A stretch of DNA of 64,000 bases from Pyropia haitanensis (lineage: Eukaryota; Rhodophyta; Bangiophyceae; Bangiales; Bangiaceae), in the NCBI GenBank assembly GCA_008729055.1, contig SDUX01000008.1:3869756-3933755 (forward strand), given 5' to 3'. Shown here piece after piece: positions 11,544 to 24,639 of this stretch; position 1 is the stretch's first letter, and the number at the start of each line of letters is the position of its first letter. A program made the position numbers and the translations under genes. The notes beneath the pieces were generated by a model. The model was not told the DNA's origin. It ran no database searches and saw only the letters and a list, made by a program, of their open reading frames with translations.

Positions 11544-14500
11544 CCGGTACGCGTGGGTGCCGCGCCCGGGAGGACAGGAGGGTTGGGCGCCGGAGACAGG
11601 AGGGGGTAGAGGTGGGGTGGAGAAGCGGGGGGTGGACGCGTCCGAAGTGGAAACACAGAGGCGGCTGTGGTGGTGCGTATGAGCAGAGGCGGGAGGGGAT
11701 GGTGGGGAGGTGGTGCGGTCGTCAACGCCAGCCGCACGGCCGAAGCGCACGTGCGGCCGGGGGACACCCGCCGCCGGGTGGGCGGATCCCGGGGTTTAGG
11801 ACTGGAAGGAAGGGCGCACCCCCGTAGGCCGTCGGCACGCCGCGGCGGACGACTGCCGACCCCACCAGCCACAGCCAGCACCCGCTACAGCGCCGGCGCG
11901 GGTGGCTGCCGCGAAACGCCACCACCCCCTCAACCCTCTCCCCCCCTACCTGTACGCCTCACGCAAGGGACGGGTGGGAAGAATCGACGTGCGGGGTAGG
12001 CGCACGCCGGTCACGCGGGCGCCGCGCTGCAAACGTGTGGGGGGTACACCGAACCGACGGCGACCACCACAGCGCACGACACCAACCTCGCCCCCCCGCC
12101 CCCCCGCGAGCCGCCGGCCACCAAAGGCCCAGCGGTGGCCGAGACTGCCCCGACGGCGGCGGCCGCAGCCGCGCGTCGTGCGGACAACGAGCGTGCCAAA
12201 AGGGGAGCGGTGCACCGCTGTACTGTACACGTCCGAGGCGCGTCGGAAGGGGACAGCAAGGGGGGACGGGGAGGAGAGGGAGACAACGGCCGCCGCGGCA
12301 ACGGGACGTTGCCACGGAAGGCGGGCCGCCCGCCCGTGTGGCGGCCACGGCGGGTCACGCCTCTCGGGAACACCCCCTGGGCTGTGCCGCTGGCTGTCAA
12401 GCGGCGCCGGCGGGAGTCACGGGGCGGTTGGCCCCGCCGGCTGGCACAGCTGCCATCCAACGCCTTTCGGGACGGGCACAACGCGTGGGGAGCTGGGGTG
12501 CGCGCGGTGGGGACGGGTGCCGAAAATCGCGCCAGTGGCCAATGTCTGGTGTCCACTCCCCCCCGCCGCTCCCCTCTCGATGGTCCAGGGATGGGCATGC
12601 GCCAGCCACCGTATTGCGGGGGACGACCTCATTGGCTGGTTCAGCGCCTCTGCCCCCGGGCCCGAGCGGCAAACGGTCGCGTGCCCACGCGGCGGCTGCG
12701 CAGTGGACGTTGTCCCGAGGATGGCTGACAGTTCAGTCAATCTGTACCGGATCATCGGCGCATTTATGGCACATTGACGACCAAGGGAGAGAGTAGCAAA
12801 GCACCAAAAAAGGGGGCTTCAGGCACCGTGGAGGTGTCCTGACGTCGTGCAGGGCGACGACGGAAGTCATTTTGTGGTCGGGTGTCAACAGCGGGCTGAC
12901 TATACTTATCCAGCTGGGGCAGTCACGTGACGAGATCTGTGTTGGGACACTTAATGAGAGAGTCGGGACGTTGCGGCAGTTCCAGTCGTTTCGTACCTCG
13001 AGTTTCGTCCATGCAATGCCCCTGAAGCGATCGCTCATTCAATCGGGACGGCCATGTGCCTGGCCTTATTCGGTCAAATTGAACCCATTCCTCCTGCTTC
13101 GCCATCGTCGCCCTCCCCCTTCTCCTTCTGCCGGCGACCGTCACCCCACTGCTCCACGTGACGCCGAGGCATCCCCCCGACGGTCCTTCGCTAGGATGCT
13201 TGAGCGGCTGTGGGTGGCAGAGCGTGAGGCGCAGGGGTGGTGGGGGGGCCCTACTGCGAGTAAGGGGACGGAAGGGGGATGACAGCGACTACGACGCGGC
13301 CGCCGCGGCCCCGTTCCCTCCACTGGCCTTGATGGCGATGGCAGCGGCTGCGCTGCGCGACCGGTCATTTTTTCCATGGCCCTCTGTCAGACTCTACCAT
13401 GAGCGGCCGCCGGGTGTCGGGTGGTAGGTCAGTATTGGCAGAGGCAGCGAAACCGCCGTGCCCCCCCAGTCCGCCGCTGTCGCCACACGGTTCACGCCGA
13501 CCGCGTCGATGGTAGGTTTCCCCCCCCCCAAGAAGAGGGCGGCAGCTGCTGTGCAACACAGACCCTGCATGGTACGGTGCATGGGGGGGGGGGCGGCATT
13601 GTGCACCCGTCCAGACGCGCTCGCCCGCTCCCGCAGCGTTGAAGCCAGAAAGAGGGGGGGAAAACCCGTTCGCCTCTGCGGCCATGATTTGCAGGGGGGT
13701 GTGAGCGGTCAGAGGCCGCCAGGCTCCTCCCCTCCTTCGCTTGCCTGCCACCCGCCGTGGGCGCAGACTCTCGCGCGGGCGAAGTGAACCGGCACGCCAG
13801 CGCCCGATGGGACAGCCGCCCCACCCTATTGCTGCGACCGCGCGGCGGGCGGCTGCCGCAGCGTCGGCGGCGTGGTGTGGACGCGGCGGCGGCGCCTGCA
13901 GCTGCATGCAGTCGGTCGCCTTGCGCCGATAGCCGAGTGCAGTCACGCGACAAGGGGTTCTACTGCCAATAATTACGGGCGAAGTTTGTTGTCACAGACG
14001 ATGGAAACCTCTGACGTTTGTCATCAAGAGGGGGTCACACGTCACGATTTTGGCTGATGCCTCACACCCGTCGCCTCGAGCAGCCACTGCAGGCGCACCT
14101 TCAAATGGAGGGGTTGAGGGGATGGTTTCGTGTGCTCAAAGCGGGGTGTGCACGGCACCCCCGCCTGACCGCCCGCTGGCGGGCCCTCTCTTCGAGCTGT
14201 TCTTGGTCGCCACAGCGTCCGACGCCGCATTGGTCGTGCCGCACCGTGCGTGTGCGACGGGTGGGGGTGGTGCGCGTCGAGAGCCGCCCCCACGCCTGCC
14301 ACCGCCCCGCCGGTTGCTGCCCCGCTCCCGCCGCTCGTCGGTGCCACGGCATCGAAGCTGCTGTCGCCTTCAAGGGGCCGCATCCCCGCCGGACCGCCTC
14401 CACGTCGCGTCCCCCTGTTGCCGCCACCCTACGCTTTTTGTCCAAGATTTGTCTCTTCTCCGCCCCCCCCCCTGGCCGGTCACTCTCTACCTGCGTGCTC

Positions 14501-14580
14501 CTTCCCCTCCTCTTGTGTGGCGCCGCACCCCACTCCCACGTCGGCTGCTCTGTCGGCAGGTCGAGGCCGCTGCCGTCACC
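11544..14580. other. 3-kb stretch without a recognisable gene
   Basis: Overlapping open frames occur on both strands, but none shows a domain, biased codon use or a convincing ATG. The right edge holds the 5' flanks of the secreted protein gene; a pyrimidine-rich stretch (14440-14520) lies just before its ATG. The part from about 12770 to 13100 is visibly less GC-rich than its surroundings. I see no RNA gene or mobile element here. Confidence 0.6.
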
Positions 14581-15486
14581 ATGCGCGCAGTCGCGCTGGT
14601 GGCGCCGGCGCTGGCCGCCGCGACGGTCGCGGCGCTCATCCCCGCGGTGACGGCGGTCGTCACGGCCGGCGCTCCCCCCTCCCCCGTGTTTGGGGAGTGG
14701 GGCACCATTGCGTACGGCAACCTCGACCTCTCGTCGTCCACCCTCGAGGGCCCCGCCCTCATCCTCGGCTCGGCGTACCTGCTCGACTTTGACGTTGGCG
14801 GCGGGCGCCCCTGCCACCCGTCCGCGCCCGCCCTGGCGGTGGCGGGCGCCGCTCACGGGCGGCACGGGGTGCTCAAGGGGCGTGCCGCCCTCGGCCGCCG
14901 GTCGGTGCTCGACGAGTCGGTCGGCCTGCCGTGCGCGGACCCGGCCGACGCGACGCGCGGGGTGGTGGTGGGCGACGCCGCGGGGGTGGGCACCAACACC
15001 TGGGCCCTCCGGCTGCGGCACGTCAATGACAGCCGCGCCGTGTGCGGCGTGGCGCCGACCGGGCGGGTGGTGGTGGAGGATACGGTGCTCAAGCTGTACC
15101 CCGCACCCGCCGCCGCCGGCGACGCGTGCGTCGACGTCTTTGTCGTCCGGGACCCGCCGGCGTCGCTGACGAGCGTGCAGTACTTTGGGCGCCGGCGGGT
15201 CGTCATCAATTACTTTTTCCGCGCCGCGTCGCTGGGCGGGGTGGACATGGCCACCCTCGACGCCGCCACCACCCTCCACTCGTACTGTGGGGGGGGCGCC
15301 CTGCGGCTGCGCGGCACCGAGGTGAGCGGCTCGGTGCTGGCGCCGGGCCTCCGCGTCGACGCCCGCGGTTCCGAGATCCGCGGCCGCCTCGCGGTGGAGA
15401 GCCTCGACGGCCAGGTGGTGGTGCGATATCAGTCTTACGCGGGCGTGGTACCGGCGCGCCTTGCCGCCGAGGCGTGCATCGCGTAG
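14581..15486 (+). CDS. Secreted choice-of-anchor A-like domain protein
   Basis: This is a single-exon gene of 301 codons. The N-terminus MRAVALVAPALAAATVAALI is a clear signal peptide, followed by a short linker. The body resembles the choice-of-anchor A domain known mainly from bacterial surface proteins: an opening GEWGTIAYGNLDLSSSTLEG (the family's 'this compartment contains element, separate and ...' layer), a central strand VVINYFFRAASLGGVDMATL, and the diagnostic end SGSVLAPGLRVDARGSEIRG followed by LAVESLDGQVVVRYQSYAG. In the bacterial family the comparable end reads roughly 'nGSilAPnA.v....g.inG..ia.slsG.ge.h...f.G'. Cysteines at several positions suit an extracellular fold. It probably acts in the extracellular matrix or as an adhesin-like protein. 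No C-terminal membrane anchor is seen. Neither neighbour gives a functional clue. Family recognition is by eye from the motif pattern. Confidence 0.6.
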   Translation: MRAVALVAPALAAATVAALIPAVTAVVTAGAPPSPVFGEWGTIAYGNLDLSSSTLEGPALILGSAYLLDFDVGGGRPCHPSAPALAVAGAAHGRHGVLKGRAALGRRSVLDESVGLPCADPADATRGVVVGDAAGVGTNTWALRLRHVNDSRAVCGVAPTGRVVVEDTVLKLYPAPAAAGDACVDVFVVRDPPASLTSVQYFGRRRVVINYFFRAASLGGVDMATLDAATTLHSYCGGGALRLRGTEVSGSVLAPGLRVDARGSEIRGRLAVESLDGQVVVRYQSYAGVVPARLAAEACIA

Positions 15487-15968
15487 CGCACTAACACCTG
15501 ATAAATCGGTTTGTTGGATCGGAAGTTTGTCACGTGCGCTGCGGCGGCACACGGCGGCAGCGACGGGCCAGTCGATCAGCAAAGGGCTGAGAGTGAGCTG
15601 TGGGTGAGCGGTTCTTGTACATGGCATTGTACATAGTCATCCGTCACTCAAGACGCTGTTTGACGCCTCGCAAGTGGCAGGCAGTACTGCATCCATCCAG
15701 CCAGCCGGTGAGGAGGCACTTCTTGCAGGGTGGTAGCACAAAACTTTGCGAGGCGAGGGCGCGCAGCGCAAGGGGGTACCTCCAGGCGACGCTTCCTTGT
15801 CGTCCTGGCGCTTGAGGCCAATTTGTGAGTGGCTTGCTGTATCACTTTATCGCGCGTCCTGCCGTCCGCATTGGTCCCCCTCTCCCGCGAACCCTCGAGG
15901 AGCACACTTGTCTGTTTGGGCCGCTGCCGTTGCCGCCATCCACGCCTACTGTCGACGGATCCAGCGCC
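15487..15968. other. Spacer between the secreted protein and the exonuclease
   Basis: 480 bases with no gene. It must contain the 3' end of the secreted protein gene and the 5' flank of the exonuclease gene, which are transcribed in the same direction. No clear promoter element is visible. Confidence 0.5.
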
Positions 15969-17501
15969 ATGGGCGTCCTGAGGGTGGTCGGCTACGCCTC
16001 CCTTGGCCGCGGTGGCGCCGTCGCGGTGGCGGCGACCTGGCGCGGCGCAATCGTCGCCAAGACGACGGCAGCCGCGCCTCCCAGTTGGGTCCAGGACCCT
16101 CCCTCGCGTGCGCTGACATGGGAAGCGGTGGGGAAGGCGGGCTTGGCGACGGCAATAGCAGCGACAACCAATAGCTTCCGATCTGGCCGCGCGTGCTCCC
16201 CGGTGGTGGGCACTCCCACCCCTCTCCTCGGCGCGTATCGCCGCGGGGCGCTCACGGCTGCGCCGTCGCCGCCGCCAGTGGTGATTTTTGTGTGGGACGT
16301 TGAGATGACAGCCTTCCACAAAGCAGCCCGCATTGTGGAGCTGGCCATCCGCGAGTCGGCCCTCTCGTTCGCGTCCCTGCCGGGGCGGGACGGCGCCAGG
16401 GCGCTGGCTACGCTGGTGCACCCGGGTCTCCCCATCCCGCCTGCCGTCACCGACGTTCATGGCATGGACGACGCGATAGTAGCAGAGGCACCATCATTTG
16501 ACGAAACGTGGTCGCGGGTACAGACGTTTGTAGCTGCCTCGCTTGCCTCGCGGGGGGACGGGGCGGTGGCGTTGTTTGTGGCCCACAGAGCGTCCTTTGA
16601 TTGCCATATGCTGGGCTACGAGCTGGGCCGGCTGGCAGCCGACGCGGCGGCGGCGACAGTGGGCCCGTCCACGACAGAACGGGTGGTGGCGTCGGTGTTA
16701 AAGGCGGCTCGCACCCTCCCCGCGCCGTGGCGGTTTGCGTGTAGCATGGCGCTGTGCAAAAGCCGACTTCCCCGGCCTCGGGTCGTACTCACAAGCGGCG
16801 GTCACCGCCCACGCGGGCACCGCACGGGGGTGCACCCACCGGGCAGCGGCAGACGTGGCCGCCCTGGACCAGACGCTGCACGTGGCGGCGCGGCGGCTCC
16901 ACAGCGGCCTCCACGCGTTTCGGGCCGACCGGGTGGGCGGCCGCCGTGGCGGCGGCGGCGGCGGCGGCGGCAACGCGCCGGGCGGCCCGCCTGGCGGCGG
17001 TGCCGGCCCGACCGCCGCCGCGGTGCGGGCGTCGGTGGTGCGGGCGGCGGCGTCCACCGCGGCGTTGCCGCGGCGGTTGGCAGGGTCGGCACCCGCGGCG
17101 GGCGGCCGCACCCCAAGCGACGGGGCCGCCGCTGGTGGCGGTGGTGGCGACGGCCGTGCGTACCGGCGGGGGCGGGCGACGAGCGTGCTGCGGCCGCGGA
17201 CGATGCGCCATGGCCGCCCGCGGGGGGGAGGACCGCTCCGCGGCTGTCGGACGGGGTGCCCGCCGCGGCGGCCGCCGCGGCGGGCGGGAGCCTTGCTTGG
17301 AGCGACCGCCCCGCGGCGGGCGGGAGCCTTGCTTGGAGCGACCGCCCCGCGGCGGCGCTGTGCGTCAGGTCCGCTCCCTTGCATGTGTGCCCGTACCGTA
17401 GGCAGCTGCAGCGGCAGGGCTTGGCTCAATGGTGGAACGCGCGCTCTGATTTGTCACGGGCGCGCCTGGGCAGGCGGCGCTGGGCTGCGAGGCCGACGTG
17501 A
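15969..17501 (+). CDS. DEDDh 3'-5' exonuclease-like protein, frameshifted
   Basis: ATG 15969 opens an N-terminal region of about 100 residues that may be a targeting sequence. The exonuclease fold starts at VIFVWDVEMTAFHKAARIVE (about 16280), where DVE is motif I. Motif II is FVAHRASFDCHML near 16575. Motif III, HRAAAD (HxAxxD), occurs near 16835 but in another frame: DFPGLGSYSQAAVTAHAG reads on only if one A of the AAAA at 16758-16761 is skipped. As written, frame 3 loses motif III and runs on to a stop at 17499. Beyond motif III the protein becomes Ala/Gly/Arg-rich, with another likely slip at a G run near 17222, so the true end is uncertain. The family includes oligoribonuclease-, DnaQ- and TREX-like enzymes that remove 3' nucleotides from RNA or DNA; the substrate here is unknown. 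It may be a recent pseudogene or carry a sequencing error. Confidence 0.6.
   Translation: MGVLRVVGYASLGRGGAVAVAATWRGAIVAKTTAAAPPSWVQDPPSRALTWEAVGKAGLATAIAATTNSFRSGRACSPVVGTPTPLLGAYRRGALTAAPSPPPVVIFVWDVEMTAFHKAARIVELAIRESALSFASLPGRDGARALATLVHPGLPIPPAVTDVHGMDDAIVAEAPSFDETWSRVQTFVAASLASRGDGAVALFVAHRASFDCHMLGYELGRLAADAAAATVGPSTTERVVASVLKAARTLPAPWRFACSMALCKSRLPRPRVVLTSGGHRPRGHRTGVHPPGSGRRGRPGPDAARGGAAAPQRPPRVSGRPGGRPPWRRRRRRRQRAGRPAWRRCRPDRRRGAGVGGAGGGVHRGVAAAVGRVGTRGGRPHPKRRGRRWWRWWRRPCVPAGAGDERAAAADDAPWPPAGGRTAPRLSDGVPAAAAAAAGGSLAWSDRPAAGGSLAWSDRPAAALCVRSAPLHVCPYRRQLQRQGLAQWWNARSDLSRARLGRRRWAARPT
17281..17352. repeat. 36-bp perfect tandem duplication
   Basis: Two identical 36-base units (17281-17316 and 17317-17352) lie in the 3' part of the exonuclease locus. 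The length is a multiple of three and in one frame doubles a 12-residue segment containing GSLAWSDRP. Confidence 0.9.
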
Positions 17502-18149
17502 GAACACACCCTGCACGTTGGCGTCGCGCCGTCGGTTCCCACCGCCGTCCAGCACACCCGCCGCCCGTCGCTCATCGGATGAGGCACGACCAGAGGGGGT
17601 GCCCGGCGCTCCAACGCCCCCCGCCTGCCGACAGGCGGCGCTCTCGCGGGCCGCGGTGGAGACACGCCACGGCACTCCCTCGCCGCCGCCGCCGCCGCCA
17701 GATGGCCCTGCCCCTGCTCGGGTGTCCCTCTGCAGACAAACGTCGCCGGCGTGCCGACCGCCCGGGCAGGGGAGCGCCGGCGGGGAGCGCCGAGTCCCCG
17801 CCAGGCATCATCGTCTGTCTGGCCAATGGACGGACGTTTTTCCCAACAGACGCCACCGTCCTTTTTTTTCTTTTTTTTTTTTTTGTGCCGGATCCGGCCG
17901 CCGTGATCCGTCCGCTTCCGGTCGCCGCCGGCGCGTCGCGCGGCCGGCCGACGCGACGTGGCCGTGGGACCGCGGCGCGTCCTTCGCCCCTTCCCCCCTT
18001 CCCCCCCCCGCCTCTGCACCGCACTCCCTCTCCCCTTCTCCGGGGTTGGTCCACGTCCCTCTTGACCCCGCTCGCACACCCCCCCCCCCCCACCCCCTCC
18101 GCGACCCCCCCCCCCCCTCTCCCCCACTCCCCTCCCGTCAACCGCCACC
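17502..18149. promoter_or_regulatory. Upstream region of WDR55 with a T-rich tract
   Basis: This 650-base spacer holds an unusual T-rich tract at about 17861-17885 (interrupted by one C) and a pyrimidine-rich leader at 17985-18140 that runs into the ATG of WDR55. The ATG context GCCACCATGC is a strong initiation context. The tract is one of several T- or A-rich runs flanking genes here and could be a promoter element or nucleosome-depleting DNA. Confidence 0.35.
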
Positions 18150-20215
<2,066 letters not shown>

Positions 20216-20790
20216 GGCGCGAGAGCAGAAGAAACGACCAAAAAAAAAAAAATTAAAAAAAAATGGGGGGGGGGGGGGGCGCCGGCGGGGGGAGGACGGA
20301 CGCGGCGCGGGGGACGGGCGACGGGGGGGCGGGGGGACGGGGGGGGACGGGGGTGGGCGGGTGCCACGGACAGCCGTGCGGCCGCGGGGGGGTGGGTGGG
20401 GGGTGTGTGGGTGCGGGGGGGCGGCGGGGTGGCTGCGGCCGCCGCCGCCCGCGTGCTGGCGGCGGCGGGCACGGCGGCGGGTGCGGGGGTGCGCTGCGCG
20501 CGGCGGCGGCGCGACGGCCACGGCGGCCGCGGCCGTCGCGGGGGGGGGGGGGGAGCCGCCGCGGCGGCACGCGGCCGCCACCCGCGGCACTGGCCACAGG
20601 CGGCCGCGCCGGTCCCCGCGCGGCGGACCGGCCGCCCCCCCCCCCCCGTCTCCTCTGGTCTCGGTTCCTTGACGCCGCCGCCGGCTGGCTCCTTCCCTAC
20701 CACCCCCCCCCGCCAGTCCTCCTCGCCCCGCTGCCCGCGCGGGGTCGGCGCCGCCGCCCGCGGGCGGCGGCGGCACGCCGGCCCGCCGCG
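20216..20790. other. Convergent 3' spacer between WDR55 and MAK11
   Basis: This region holds the 3' ends of both genes. An A-rich stretch at 20239-20263 follows the WDR55 stop by 25 bases. The rest is G-rich on the plus strand, with no gene seen. Confidence 0.5.
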
Positions 20791-21346
20791 TCAGCGGCCG
20801 CCCTTGCGTGCCGGCTTGGCCACCCCCCGCGGCGTGGCCGCCGCGCCGTCCCAGCCCTTGCCACCACCCTTGCCACCGCCCTTGCCGCCACCCTTGCCGC
20901 CGCCCTTGCCACCGCCCTTGGCGCCACCCTTGCCGCCACCCTTGCCGCCACCCTTGCCGCCGCCCTTGCCGCCGCGGCCGCCCCCGTCGCCACGGTCGTC
21001 ACGCCCCCCCCCCCCCCCCCCCCCCCCCCGGCGTCCACGCGCGGCGCCGCGGCGGCGCCACCGCCGCCGCCGCCGCGCCGCCCGCGTCGGCCCCATCCCC
21101 CGCGGCGGCGGCACCGCCGGGGCCACCCCCCCCCCCCCGCGGGGCTGCCGCTTCCCCCGCGCCGCCTTCTTCGCCGCCCGCTTGGCACGGTCCGCGGCGG
21201 TGAGGACGCGGATGCCGAGCGCCCGCTTGGCGGGCACCCCGCCGCGGCCCGCCGACGCGACCGCCGCGGCGGCCGCCCCCGCCGGCCGCCGCGACGGGCC
21301 ACCGCCGCCGCCGCCGCCGCCCGCCGCCCGCCGCGCCGTGCCCGCC

Positions 21347-21390
<44 letters not shown>

Positions 21391-23582
21391 GGCGGTCGCG
21401 GGGGGGGGACCGCCGCCCCCCCGGCGGCCGCGCACCCGCAGCGGCGCCGCGTCGGCGGCCGCGACGGCGGCGGCGGCGATGCCCGTCACGCGGGGCGCGC
21501 CGAGGAGGAGCGTCCGCAGCAGGGGGGCCGCCAGGTCCGCGGCGTCCCACACGCACAGCCCGCCGTCGCTGTCGGCAGAGAGGAGCGTCGCGGCGGCGGT
21601 CCAGCCGCCGCCGCCGTCGCCGTTGCTGCCGCCGTTGGTGGGCGCGCCGTCGGTGTCGGTGGGGGGGGAGGGGGGGGGGGGGGGGGGGGCCCGCCAACGC
21701 CGAGCCGGGCACCACCGCCAGCCCGCGGATGCGGTTGGTGTGGCACGCGGACGTGGCCGCGACGGTGGCGTTGCGCGAGTCCCACAGCTGTGGCGGGGTG
21801 GCCAATGGCAGGGGGATGGGGAGGGAGCAAAGGGGACAAGTGGCGAACCGCCCACGCAGCCCCACAGGTAGCGCTACTCCCAGTCCACACAGCGGGCGTC
21901 AGAGGCGGCTCTATCGACGTTGGCGCGCCGGTCGGGCGGTACCCCGACGCGTCGCACGCCGCCACAAGCAGCAATGGCTACGTGTCACGTCGCCGCCCTC
22001 GCTCGTGGGCGTGGCTCACGCCACGCATAGAGGTCCCGCCCCCCGCCGGGCACCATCCCAGCCAATGCCACACGCGCCGCCCGGATTCCCGCCCGCACCC
22101 CGTCCCAACCGCGCGCATCGCCGGCCACCCGCGGTGCCCCCCCGACGTACCTTGATGACGCGCTCCTCCCCCGCGGTGGCCACCCCCACCGGCGACGTAA
22201 ACACCGCGGCGAGGACACGCTTTGGGTGCTCCAGCGACGCCGCCAGCTCCCCCGTCGCGAGGTACACGCTGACCACCTTGTCGGTGACGAGGAGGTAGCG
22301 GCCGCCGTCGGGGGCCCACGCGACGGCCGTCGCCGGCGCGGACCGCACTTTCTGCGAGCAGGGTCAAGGGCACGTCGACATTCGAAAAAGAGGAGGGGAC
22401 CCGCCGCCAGGGCGGGGGGGGGGGGGGGGGGGAAGGGAAATGGGCACACACACGCCGCGTCGGCAACAGCAGAGGCCGGCCACGCCAGAGCGGCAGCCCA
22501 CAGACACAGCGGGTGAGTGGCGGTCCCGCCCGCCCGCCACACGCACGCGCGTGCCCAGAGCGCGGCTGCGCGCACGCCCCAGCCGCGCGGCCACGGCGGC
22601 GTGAGCGCACCTCAGCCCCAGCAGCGTGGCCGCGGCGTCGACGAGCGCGCCGCCGCCAACGCGGCGGCGGCGGCAGCCACGGCGGCCGCGCCGCCATACG
22701 GCGGCAGCCGCCGCCGCGTGGCGGCCTGCCACACCCCACGGGCGCAACCACCACCACCACCACCACCACCACCACCACCACCGCCGCCGGCGCTGCCTCT
22801 ACCAGTCATCGCCGCCGCCCCCCCCCCCCTCCCCCCCTCTCTCTCTTCCCCCCTCCCCCCCTCTCTCTCTTCCCCCCCCCCCCCCCACCCACGCCTCCGC
22901 CCGGCACCCCCCCCCCCCCCCCCCCCCTTCGCGGCCGCCCCACGCCACGCAGACGTACCGTCCAAAACACGCGCTCGCCCTTGACCAGGTCCCACAAAAT
23001 CAGCCGCCGGTCCGCCGCGACGCTCAGCGCCACCGCCGCGGCCGGGTGGACGGCCATGGCGTGGACGGCGGCGGTGTGGCCGGCGAGGAGCCGCTCGCAC
23101 ACCCACGTGCCGACCCGCCATACGGCGATGCTGCCGCTCTCAGAGCCGGCGAGCAGGTGCGTCGGGTGCGCCGCGCTCGCACCGGCGGCGGCTACCGACG
23201 CGGCGGTGCCCGGCGTGGTGGCGGTGGCGGCGGCGGCGGCGGCGGCGGCGGGGGCGGCGGGGGCGGCGCCCGCCCAGGCGAGCGACCAGACGGGCCCCGC
23301 CTCGCACGGGAGCTCCCCCAGGGACACCCCCCCGACCGTGTCGTAGAGCGCCAGCCGGCCGTCATCACCGGCAGACGCGGCGTAGCGGCCGCACGCCGCG
23401 ACGGCGCGGACGACCGAGCCGGCGCCGCCGTCAAAGTGGGCGCGCACCGCGTGGCGGGTGGTGAGCGCCAGCCGCGGCTCGTCCCCGCCGTCCGTGTCGT
23501 CGTCCTTGTCTGCGTCATCGTCCGTGGCGGACGCGTCGTCGGTGTCATCCCGGCCACGGCGGTCATGGTCGGCGCCGTCCGC

Positions 23583-23616
<34 letters not shown>

Positions 23617-23879
23617 TGGCCGTCGTCGTCGTCGGTGCTGGTGCTGCTGCTGTCGCCGCCGCGGCTGCTGCCGCTGCCGCTGCCGTCACCACCACCGCCG
23701 CCGTTGGTGGCACCAACCGCACCGGGGAGGCCCCGCCGCCGACCACCGCCGCGGCCGGCAGCAGCGTCGGCAGCGGCGGGGGTGAGGGCCAGCCCCAACA
23801 CCGCCCCGTCGTACGCGCCGACCGTGATGTGGACGCCACCAGAGGGCGGGCGGCGCCGCGCGTCACCCGCCGTTGCCAT
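20791..23879 (-). CDS. MAK11: PAK1IP1/MAK11-like WD40 protein, 60S assembly factor
   Basis: MAK11 (PAK1IP1) is a nucleolar WD40 protein required for 60S subunit assembly. Exon 1 (23879-22959) encodes VHITVGAYDGAVLGLAL, an acidic Asp-rich insert, then blades ending HLLAGSESGSIAVWRVGTW and AVALSVAADRRLILWDLVKG. Exon 2 (22351-22151) gives APATAVAWAPDGGRYLLVTD and VATAGEERVIK. Exon 3 (21787-20791) gives LWDSRNATVAATSACHTNRI, then LLSADSDGGLCVWDAADLA. Order and spacing match PAK1IP1. Introns 22352-22958 (607 bp) and 21788-22150 (363 bp) both start GTACGT, end AG and are phase 0. Exon 3 is 997 bases and needs one frame change at the G/C run 21661-21690. The C-terminal tail has about ten Gly-Gly-Gly-Lys repeats replacing the usual Lys-rich tail. 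ATG 23879 is the only suitable start. The gene is head-to-head with the SET gene. Confidence 0.85.
20852..20976. repeat. 12-bp minisatellite encoding Gly-Gly-Gly-Lys repeats
   Basis: About ten copies of a 12-base unit (CTTGCCGCCACC-like on the plus strand) encode GGGK units in the MAK11 tail on the minus strand. One unit has GAK in place of GGK. Confidence 0.9.
22746..22783. repeat. (ACC)n trinucleotide microsatellite in MAK11 intron 1
   Basis: About twelve ACC units lie inside the first intron of MAK11. They are spliced out, so they are not expected to be translated. Confidence 0.9.
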
Positions 23880-24639
23880 CGCCACCGCCGCACGGGAACG
23901 GAGCAGGCCGACGCGGCGGCCGCGGCGGCGGCGGTGGTCGCGCCGACGGAGCAGGGGCAAAAGGGGGAGGGCGGGAGGGGGGGGGGGGGGGGGGGGGGGG
24001 GAATGGGAGGCGGGAGGAGGTGACGAGACAGTCCACCGCCAAGTGGGGAGGGGGTCGGCTGCCGACGGTGGCCGCCAGGCGGGGGGGTGGACGCCAAGAG
24101 GCGGGCGCGTAAGGGCGGGGGGGGGGGGGGGACGCGCCCGAGCGGCACCGGCACGGACGGGGGGGTCGGGTCGGTCGGCCACCGACGACGGACGGTCACC
24201 GCCGGCGACAAAGTTGCGGCAAACGGCGGCGCGGCGCCGGATCAGACGTGCCACGTGCCAAAGCTACAAAAGTGATATAAATCAAAATTTTCCTCCTTCT
24301 ATCCCCTGTTTTTGCCCCCAATCTCTTGCGTTGGTGCCGGGAGGTCCGTGCGCCCGTGTCGCCCCCCGTGTCGCCACCCCCACCCCGAAACGGGCGGGTG
24401 GGCGCGGCCTCCCCTCGGCCGCCGCCACCTTCCAACGCCGCTCCCACCGGCCGCCGCCGCGACGGCCGTGTACCGGCGGTGCGGCCGGCGCGTCTGCCCC
24501 GCCCCCCCGCTGCCGCCGTTGCAAGACGGCTGCCGCGGCGGTGGGCGCTGCGGCGGCGGCCCCCCCCTGGCGGCGCACCCCCGCGCGGCGGCGGCCCCCC
24601 CCCCCCCACGTGCCGCGCCCCCCCCCCCCCCCGGGCGCG
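23880..24639. promoter_or_regulatory. Divergent promoter region, MAK11 (-) and SET gene (+)
   Basis: 760 bases separate two opposed ATGs. A strikingly AT-rich island at 24263-24300 contains TATAAA at 24276-24281. Just left of it, a CACGTG core appears at 24252-24257. These are plausible core-promoter and bZIP/bHLH-binding elements for one or both genes; this is inferred from motif form only. G runs occupy 23978-24001 and 24116-24131. Confidence 0.4.

Noticed and set aside
11902..12800. Overlapping open frames near 12 kb on both strands
   Set aside because: Starts are GTG or weak ATGs, no domains, and composition does not differ from spacer.
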